11,712 nt of DNA from Nitrososphaerota archaeon (lineage in GTDB: Archaea > Thermoproteota > Nitrososphaeria > Nitrososphaerales > CADDZS01): positions 1 to 11,712 of the forward strand of contig DAHVAI010000418.1 of NCBI GenBank assembly GCA_027314685.1. Reading direction: 5' to 3'. The translations under genes and the position numbers were made by a program. Shown here one piece after another: positions 6,555-11,712 of the stretch (positions are counted from its first letter, which is position 1; each line of letters begins with the position of its first letter). The notes below the pieces were generated by a model, which was not told the DNA's origin, searched no databases, and was given only the letters and a program-made list of their open reading frames with translations.

Positions 6555-7688
6555 GTGGATAATTCAAAAACGCCTAATCAATCTAGAGAAATTCAGAGGA
6601 CTGGTCTTGTTAGATCTGCTATTGCGACATATTCTCCTTCAGGACAAGAAAGCAATATCGCAAGACTGATTCACGACGAACTTGCATCGAAGGGATTCAC
6701 TCCCAGAATTGACTCTGCGGGAAATGTGGTCTGCGAACATGGTGAGGGTGATGCCTCGATACTCCTTTGCGGCCACATGGACACTGTTCCCGGAGAGCTC
6801 GAAGTGAAACTGGAAACAGGAGTTATATTTGGAAGAGGAGCATGTGACGCCAAAGGAGCATTGCTAAGTCTATTGTTCGCATTCGAAGACTTGGCTGCAA
6901 CAAAGATTGGAATGAGGCTTGTCTTCGCAGGCGTTACGGGCGAGGAACAAACTAGCGTTGGTCTCAACGAGCTAATCAAGAACAATGTCAGGTGTGATTA
7001 TGCAATATTTGGCGAACCTGGTGGTTTCTCGAAGATTACAATAGGGTACAGAGGTCATTTGACTATTAGACTGGACGTGGAAACTCCTGAAGTACACGCT
7101 AGCGCCCCGAAGCTAACGACAAACTCTGCAGAACTGATGTTCAAGATATACGCAGACCTCAAGAGAAAACTGGACGCTGTTGACAGCACTTCGACTGAGA
7201 AGATTTCTGCGTCATTGACCCAAATTAGTTCTGGATCCGCCCACAACGTAATACCTGGAAGGACAACTGCAACAATTGATGTAAGAACACCGGTTGGCTA
7301 CTCGAACGAACGGGCTCTTGTCAGGGTCAGAGAAGTGATAGACTTGGAATCGAGAGCGCATCCAGAAGCCAAGATTTCACTTCTCTTGTCAGACTCGACT
7401 GATTCATACAGAGTCAAACTCGATTCTCCGCTTGTTAGGGCTATTTCGAGATCTATTCTGAGGACCGGAGAGAAGCCTAACATGGTAATAAAGTCAGGTA
7501 CTGGCGACATGAACACGTATGCCCTCACATTCGACATAGATGCTGTCACTTATGGCCCAGGAGATGCGAAACTTTCACATACTTCGGATGAACATGTCAG
7601 CGTTAACGAGATATTCAGGTGCGCTTCAATTCTGGAAAGCGCGACCAAAGAATTGCTAGAAATGAAGAGTAAAAATAGAGTAAGATAG
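6555..7688 (+). CDS. lysK: LysW-lysine hydrolase (M20 family metallopeptidase)
   Basis: This 377-residue M20/ArgE/DapE-type metallohydrolase would cleave LysW-lysine, releasing lysine and free carrier as the last pathway step. The two-metal site is complete: H74 and D76 in CGHMDTVPG, bridging D98 in GRGACDAKGA, E130/E131 in TGEEQTS, E154 in FGEPGG, and H342 near the C-terminus in LSHTSDEH. The dimerisation lid domain sits between about 165 and 280. The start is GTG at 6555, 8 nt after lysX; a nearby ATG at 6547 is in another frame. Only 2 nt separate its stop from lysT. General family alternatives are acetylornithine deacetylase or succinyl-diaminopimelate desuccinylase; the carrier-gene context makes LysK the best call, with LysW-ornithine as a possible second substrate. 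Confidence 0.88.
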   Translation: MDNSKTPNQSREIQRTGLVRSAIATYSPSGQESNIARLIHDELASKGFTPRIDSAGNVVCEHGEGDASILLCGHMDTVPGELEVKLETGVIFGRGACDAKGALLSLLFAFEDLAATKIGMRLVFAGVTGEEQTSVGLNELIKNNVRCDYAIFGEPGGFSKITIGYRGHLTIRLDVETPEVHASAPKLTTNSAELMFKIYADLKRKLDAVDSTSTEKISASLTQISSGSAHNVIPGRTTATIDVRTPVGYSNERALVRVREVIDLESRAHPEAKISLLLSDSTDSYRVKLDSPLVRAISRSILRTGEKPNMVIKSGTGDMNTYALTFDIDAVTYGPGDAKLSHTSDEHVSVNEIFRCASILESATKELLEMKSKNRVR

Positions 7689-7690
7689 CT

Positions 7691-8953
7691 ATGGCTGGAA
7701 AAACGTTAGCAGAAAAAATCATAGGATCACACACTGGTACAGGCTCTGCATCGGCGGGTGAGGTTGTCATAGTGAAGGTGGATTATACCTTCAGTCACGA
7801 TGCGGCCGGACCGCTACTGATTAACCAAGTAAACAAACTAAAAGCAGGTTCGATGGATACTGCGAAAGATAGAACGATTTTCTTCATCGACCACGCAGTT
7901 CCTAGTCCTACCAAAGAACTCGCGAACGATCAGGCGACTGTCAGAAACTATGCTATGAATAACGGAATGGTCCTTTCTGACGCTGGGAATGGCATTTGCC
8001 ACCAGGTACTTGCCGAGGACTACTCAGCTCCGGGCGATGTGATTGTGGGGACAGACTCACATACTTGCACTTCAGGTGGCCTTTGTGCATTTGCAACGGG
8101 GATGGGAGCGACAGACATTGCTGTAGCTATGAAACTCAGAAAGACTTGGCTAAGAGTTCCTGAAACGATCAAGGTAACCTTGAATGGCCATTCACCACGC
8201 GGCGTTTATGCGAAGGACCTTATTCTGAAAGTCCTTTCCATGGTAGGCGCTGATGGTGCAACTTACAAGTCACTTGAATTTGCAGGTTCGGCAATCGATG
8301 AATTGGATGTCTACGGAAGACTAACTCTCACAAACATGTCTGTCGAAGCAGGTGCAAAAACAGGAATCATAGCTTCTGATCAAAGGACGCTCCAATATCT
8401 CAAAGATTTCAATAGGGAAGATCAGTGGAAGGAAATAAGAGCAGATGCTGACGCAAACTACGAATCTGAGCTGAACGTCGATGTAAGTAATCTGGAACCG
8501 CAGATAGCTATACCGAGTTCTCCTGACAACGTCAGACCTGTCTCAGAGGTGAAGAACGTCAAAGTGAATGAAGTGTTCATAGGGAGTTGTACCAATACCC
8601 GAATTGAGGATATGCGAACAGTAGCTAAGATCTTTCAGAACAGGCAAAAGGCGAAGGGCCTTAAGCTGGTTGTCACACCATCATCTCAAAAAGTGTATTT
8701 GCGTTGCGTCAAAGAAGGCATTGTTGAGACACTCATGAACGCAGGAGCCATTGTAACTCCCGCGGGTTGTGGCGTTTGCTTTGGTGCGCTTGGTGGGATA
8801 CCTGCTGACAATGACATAATTTTCTCAAGCTCCAACAGAAATTTCCCAGGTAGAACCGGGAATCCAAAGGCCCAAACATACCTTGGATCGCCTGCTTCGG
8901 CTGCGGCTGCTGCCATTACAGGTTACGTCACCGATCCCAGGGAGTTCTTGTAG
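7691..8953 (+). CDS. lysT: Homoaconitase large subunit (aconitase/isopropylmalate isomerase family)
   Basis: This 420-residue catalytic large subunit carries the 4Fe-4S cluster that isomerises homocitrate to homoisocitrate through cis-homoaconitate. Cluster ligands are C300 in GSCTN and C360 and C363 in AGCGVCFG. Other active-site signatures are the GTDSHTCTSGG segment at 120-130, GMGATD at 137-142, and SSNRNFPGR at 380-388. Length fits the archaeal two-subunit type, in which the swivel domain is the separate LysU encoded directly after it with no spacer. The ATG at 7691 gives MAGKTLAEKIIG, the usual family start. The closest alternative is LeuC (isopropylmalate isomerase). Pathway context supports homoaconitase, and a subunit shared with leucine synthesis is conceivable since no separate LeuCD pair is visible here. 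Confidence 0.85.
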   Translation: MAGKTLAEKIIGSHTGTGSASAGEVVIVKVDYTFSHDAAGPLLINQVNKLKAGSMDTAKDRTIFFIDHAVPSPTKELANDQATVRNYAMNNGMVLSDAGNGICHQVLAEDYSAPGDVIVGTDSHTCTSGGLCAFATGMGATDIAVAMKLRKTWLRVPETIKVTLNGHSPRGVYAKDLILKVLSMVGADGATYKSLEFAGSAIDELDVYGRLTLTNMSVEAGAKTGIIASDQRTLQYLKDFNREDQWKEIRADADANYESELNVDVSNLEPQIAIPSSPDNVRPVSEVKNVKVNEVFIGSCTNTRIEDMRTVAKIFQNRQKAKGLKLVVTPSSQKVYLRCVKEGIVETLMNAGAIVTPAGCGVCFGALGGIPADNDIIFSSSNRNFPGRTGNPKAQTYLGSPASAAAAAITGYVTDPREFL

Positions 8954-9457
8954 GTGTCAAAATTGTCAGGAAGAGCATGGAAATTCAGGGATAACATAAG
9001 CACTGATGAGATATCTCCTGGAAGATATGTGGGTCTGAGGTCTAATCTGCCTGAATTGGCAAAGCATACCCTTGAGGATGCCCGAAAGGAGTTTCCCATT
9101 GAAGTCAAGGAAGGAGACTTCGTCGTTGCAGGAAAGAATTTTGGAATGGGATCCAGTCGTGAACAGGCGCCTATTGTAATCAAAATGTGCGGAGTAAGAG
9201 CAGTCTTGGCACAATCGTTTGCCAGAATATTCTACAGAAACGCAATCAACATAGGGATGCCAGCTATTGTCTGTGACACCTCCAAGATTGACGAAGGCGA
9301 TATTTTGGAACTGGATCTCTCAAACGCTAGAGTCAATGACAAGACAAAAGAGATTCAGCTTACATTCCCAAGGATGTCAAAGACTATGGAAGCAATTCTG
9401 AATGAAGGAGGCCTCCTTGCATATGTTGAGAAATACGGCGATTTGCTTCTAGCATGA
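8954..9457 (+). CDS. lysU: Homoaconitase small subunit (swivel domain)
   Basis: This 167-residue small subunit of the aconitase/IPM isomerase family pairs with LysT and supplies the substrate-recognition loop. It opens with GRAWKFRDNISTDEISPGRY (6-25), the standard small-subunit start. The phosphate/carboxylate-binding GSSREQAP is at 66-73 and FARIFYRNAINIGMP at 88-102. The start is GTG at 8954, immediately after the lysT stop; there is no other good start. It overlaps the next gene by ATGA. The loop after RY reads VGLRSN, whereas methanogen homoaconitase has YLRT and isopropylmalate isomerase YLVY at the equivalent place, so specificity is not settled by this motif. Assignment to homoaconitase follows from the operon. 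Confidence 0.82.
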   Translation: MSKLSGRAWKFRDNISTDEISPGRYVGLRSNLPELAKHTLEDARKEFPIEVKEGDFVVAGKNFGMGSSREQAPIVIKMCGVRAVLAQSFARIFYRNAINIGMPAIVCDTSKIDEGDILELDLSNARVNDKTKEIQLTFPRMSKTMEAILNEGGLLAYVEKYGDLLLA

Positions 9458-10542
9458 GTCGCACCTATAAGATCGCCGTGCTCAATGGCGACGGAATCGG
9501 CCCAGAAGTAGTCGGTAGCGCAAGACTTGTTCTCTCGGCGGCAGCTGCTAAGAATTCACTTGAATTGGAATTGATTGATCTGCCGATAGGGTGGGCTGCC
9601 TACAAGGCTGTTGGAAGGACGTTCCCTCCGGAAACTCAGTCGCAGATGCGCGTATGCGATGGATGGATACTTGGACCGCTTGAATCGGGCAAATTTCCTA
9701 AAGATGATAAGGACTATCCCATGGCATCCGGAAAGATTCGCAGACAGTTCGACTTGTTCGCAAATATCCGACCCGTCAAGTCGCTTCTGAAAAGTTCAAA
9801 GAAAAATGTGGATCTTGTTATGGTCAGGGAGAACACTGAAGGATTCTATCCTGACAGAAATCTTCACAAGGGTTATGGTGAATTCTGGCCGAATGAGGAC
9901 ACAGTTCTATCGTTACGAGTGATCACAAGAAGTGCTTGCGAAAGAATAGCAAGGACTGCATTCGAGCTAGCAAGATCTAGGGCAAAGAAGAATCTCGTGA
10001 CCGCAGTGCACAAATCGAACGTCTTGATAGAAGGTGACGGGCTTTTCCTTGAGGAAGTTGGAAAGATGTCCAAACGATTCACGGATGTAAGGCTCGATGA
10101 CGGGCTTGTTGACTCTGTTGGAATGCAACTTGTTCTTAACCCGGAGAAATTCGACGTTTTAGTGACCACAAATCTATTCGGAGATATTCTTTCTGACATT
10201 TCTGCTGCTGAAGTTGGCGGATTAGGGCTGGCACCATCGCTAAACTCCGGGGATCGATACGCAATGGCGCAATCCGTTCATGGGGCGGCGCCTGATATAG
10301 CAGGTCGTGGAATTGCAAACCCGGTGGCTGAGATTCTGTCCACCTCGATGCTGTTAGGGTGGATGGCTTCTAAGCAGAACGATCCGTCTTTGAAGAAGAC
10401 TGCTTTAACCATTGAAACCGCCGTGGGCGCTATTCTCTATAATGAAGATCCTGGTTCGTTGACTGTCGATTTGGGCGGCCATGCCTCAACTAAGGAATTT
10501 ACGACGAATGTTCTCAATGTAATAGAGCATTTAGGCGCTTGA
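9454..10542 (+). CDS. hicdh: Homoisocitrate dehydrogenase-type beta-decarboxylating dehydrogenase
   Basis: This 362-residue enzyme belongs to the isocitrate/isopropylmalate/homoisocitrate dehydrogenase family. Here it most likely oxidises and decarboxylates homoisocitrate to 2-oxoadipate. Signatures are GDGIGPE at 12-18, RRQFDLFANIRP at 96-107 with malate-binding R96 and R106, VRENTEGFY at 124-132 with Y132, and catalytic K187 in AVHKSN. Metal-binding D244 and D248 lie in LFGDILSD. The cofactor loop HGAAPDIAGRGIANP at 276-290 carries PDI, the NAD type, rather than the PKY of NADP isocitrate dehydrogenase. The ATG at 9454 overlaps the lysU stop. The segment before R96 (DYPMASGKI) does not match the textbook LeuB, Icd or Thermus HICDH patterns, so substrate choice is inferred from position next to lysT and lysU. 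Isopropylmalate or isocitrate remain alternatives. Confidence 0.78.
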   Translation: MSRTYKIAVLNGDGIGPEVVGSARLVLSAAAAKNSLELELIDLPIGWAAYKAVGRTFPPETQSQMRVCDGWILGPLESGKFPKDDKDYPMASGKIRRQFDLFANIRPVKSLLKSSKKNVDLVMVRENTEGFYPDRNLHKGYGEFWPNEDTVLSLRVITRSACERIARTAFELARSRAKKNLVTAVHKSNVLIEGDGLFLEEVGKMSKRFTDVRLDDGLVDSVGMQLVLNPEKFDVLVTTNLFGDILSDISAAEVGGLGLAPSLNSGDRYAMAQSVHGAAPDIAGRGIANPVAEILSTSMLLGWMASKQNDPSLKKTALTIETAVGAILYNEDPGSLTVDLGGHASTKEFTTNVLNVIEHLGA

Positions 10543-10568
10543 GATTGGCAAACTAAAGAAAGATATAG

Positions 10569-10754
10569 GTGATTCTGCCCTATATCGCAACACTCGGTCG
10601 ACCTATTACGGCAAGCCAAGTCAATAACCGCCAAAAGGTTGCGATATGCCCTATGTGCAATAATGACATGACGTTCATACAAGCTTGCCATCTCAGATGT
10701 AACGTGTGCGGAACAGAACTCTCCTGCGAAGACAAGGGATGGTTCTGGGGTTAG
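10569..10754 (+). CDS. Small zinc-ribbon protein of unknown function
   Basis: This open frame of 61 codons starts at GTG, 26 nt after the dehydrogenase gene on the same strand. The C-terminal half carries a two-knuckle zinc ribbon: C27-PM-C30 and C44-NV-C47, with extra C40 and H41 between and C53 after. The end is EDKGWFWG. The first 23 residues are less conserved-looking; the next internal ATG would lose C27, so the GTG start is favoured. I recognise the general archaeal CPxC small-protein type and a resemblance to terminal zinc ribbons of larger enzymes, but no named family. It lacks the EDWGE C-terminus of LysW, so it is not a standard amino-group carrier. It may be the last gene of the lysine transcript or simply a neighbour. 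Confidence 0.65.
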   Translation: MILPYIATLGRPITASQVNNRQKVAICPMCNNDMTFIQACHLRCNVCGTELSCEDKGWFWG

Positions 10755-10854
10755 ATTCGACTAATTGTTGTATTTGAATCTTGAAACTTTGACTTGTTCT
10801 GGATTGCCGGGGAATTCATAAGAACCCCGGGGCTGAAACAATCTTAGCATCGAA
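10755..10854 (+). promoter_or_regulatory. Intergenic region with a G+C-rich hairpin
   Basis: This gap between the zinc-ribbon gene and the phosphomutase contains a perfect 6-bp inverted repeat, CCGGGG (10807-10812) and CCCCGG (10825-10830), around a 12-nt loop. T-rich stretches precede it at 10762-10796. A TATA-like TATTTGAA at 10771-10778 could drive the next gene, in which case the hairpin would lie in its leader about 24 nt before the TTG start. Archaeal terminators are usually plain T-runs, and no strong one is visible, so a terminator role for the hairpin is uncertain. Confidence 0.35.
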
Positions 10855-11712
10855 TTGTCAGCAGTTGTTCGCAAGTACTTCGGTACGAATGGCATTAGAG
10901 GGATACCAGGAAAGGAAATCAGTCTAGAATTCTTTGCAGAAATGGCACAGTCAATAGGAACATTCCTGGGGAATTCAAAACCTATCTTGGTTGGACATGA
11001 TGTTAGAAACTCTTCTCCTGCCATAAGTAGAATTGCTGCATCTGGACTGCTCTCCGCTGGTAATGATGTTAGCACGGCCGGCCTTGCGCCAACTCCTGCA
11101 CATCAGTTTGGGGTGAGAACTCTGGGATACGGAGGTGGGATTGTTGTTACAGCTTCGCATAATCCGCCAGAGTACAATGGGATTAAGTTCGTGGGTTCGG
11201 ATGGAGTAGAAGTTGAACGCGAATCAGAAGCAGCAGTGGAAACAATCTACAGTGATAAAAGATACGCCAAGGCAGATTGGAAACTGGTTGGCAAACTAGG
11301 ATCAGAAACGAGAATCCTCGAGAACTATATCACGGGCATAATGTGTCAGGTGAGTGTTCCAAGAATATCTGAACGAAAATTCACTGTCGTGCTTGATGTC
11401 GGCAATGGCGCCCAAGCTGTTGCAGCTCCATATCTCTGCGAACGACTAGGTTGCAAGGTCATTACGATAAACGGTCAACCTGATGGCAATTTCCCAGGAA
11501 GAGGGCCTGAACCTACTCCTGCGGTGCTGAGTGACCTTTCCGAAGCCGTAAGATCGTACGGAGCCGATTTTGGGGTCGCTTATGACGGCGATGGTGATAG
11601 GAGCCTGTTTTGCGATGAGAACGGTTTGATTTATTGGGGTGATCGCACCGGTTCGATGCTCATCGATCATCTTCTAGCAAAACTCCCCGGTAGTCAAGTT
11701 GCAACAACCGTG
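10855..11712 (+). CDS. Phosphoglucosamine/phosphomanno-mutase family protein, 5' part
   Basis: The first 286 codons of an alpha-D-phosphohexomutase are present; the gene continues past the window. The family moves phosphate between C6 and C1 of a hexose or glucosamine phosphate through a phosphoserine. The start KYFGTNGIRG (7-16) is typical of GlmM/archaeal ManB proteins. The active-site serine is S101 in TASHNPPEYNGIK, and the Mg-binding loop DGDGDR is at 244-249. GNFPGRGPEPTP (211-222) marks the usual domain-2 segment. The start is TTG at 10855, the first candidate after an in-frame TGA at 10834. GlmM, phosphomannomutase and phosphoglucomutase cannot be separated without the sugar-binding loop of domain 3, which lies outside. 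It serves cell-surface or nucleotide-sugar synthesis, not lysine synthesis. Confidence 0.88.
   Translation, partial: MSAVVRKYFGTNGIRGIPGKEISLEFFAEMAQSIGTFLGNSKPILVGHDVRNSSPAISRIAASGLLSAGNDVSTAGLAPTPAHQFGVRTLGYGGGIVVTASHNPPEYNGIKFVGSDGVEVERESEAAVETIYSDKRYAKADWKLVGKLGSETRILENYITGIMCQVSVPRISERKFTVVLDVGNGAQAVAAPYLCERLGCKVITINGQPDGNFPGRGPEPTPAVLSDLSEAVRSYGADFGVAYDGDGDRSLFCDENGLIYWGDRTGSMLIDHLLAKLPGSQVATTV

Noticed and set aside
6671..6985. 104-codon minus-strand open frame inside lysK
   Set aside because: It covers the lysK metal-site region in antisense, and composition is typical of a shadow frame.
9873..10199. 108-codon minus-strand open frame inside the dehydrogenase gene
   Set aside because: Serine-rich translation with no family signature, fully antisense to a gene with intact catalytic motifs.
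10809..10976. Ten-base direct repeat GGGGAATTCA in the intergenic region and again near 10967 inside the phosphomutase
   Set aside because: Only two copies, one in codons under protein constraint and without matching flanks; best taken as chance.
1..11712. Mobile elements, CRISPR arrays, tRNA or rRNA genes
   Set aside because: No transposase, integrase, regular repeat-spacer pattern or tRNA-like cloverleaf was seen; the window is continuous housekeeping coding sequence.

Overview
The window reads as archaeal DNA of moderate G+C content. It holds tightly packed same-strand genes with 4-nt overlaps, GTG and TTG starts, TATA-like boxes at archaeal spacing, an Lrp/AsnC regulator with a RAM domain, and a full set of genes for LysW carrier-protein lysine biosynthesis. 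The combination fits a mesophilic member of the Thermoproteota, possibly Nitrososphaeria/Thaumarchaeota or a relative. That placement is inference from gene content and style; the genus cannot be read from the sequence.

Layout. Positions 2-148 hold the 3' end of an unrecognised + strand gene. It meets, tail to tail with a 4-nt overlap, a - strand glyoxalase I-like gene (145-525). A divergent intergenic region (526-690) carries one candidate promoter per direction and a 7-bp-arm palindrome just before the next start. From 691 to 10542 run eleven + strand genes: lysY, lysZ, lysJ, a LysM-like regulator, then (after a 53-nt gap with a likely second promoter) lysS, lysW, lysX, lysK, lysT, lysU and a homoisocitrate dehydrogenase-type gene. 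A small zinc-ribbon gene (10569-10754) follows 26 nt later. After a 100-nt gap with a hairpin, a GlmM/ManB-type sugar phosphomutase starts at 10855 and runs off the window.

How the genes work together. LysS condenses acetyl-CoA and 2-oxoglutarate to homocitrate. LysT/LysU isomerise it to homoisocitrate through homoaconitate. The dehydrogenase oxidises and decarboxylates this to 2-oxoadipate. An aminotransferase not seen here (LysN role) would make 2-aminoadipate. LysX then attaches 2-aminoadipate to the C-terminal glutamate of LysW, LysZ phosphorylates the side chain, LysY reduces it to the semialdehyde, LysJ transaminates it, and LysK releases lysine and regenerates LysW. Only one LysW/X/Z/Y/J/K set is present, so whether it also serves ornithine/arginine synthesis, as in Thermococcus, is open.

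Nothing here is clearly a new system. The points most worth a second look are the orphan zinc ribbon behind the cluster, unusual substrate-loop residues in LysU and in the dehydrogenase, and two dissimilar candidate operators in front of the two halves of the cluster.
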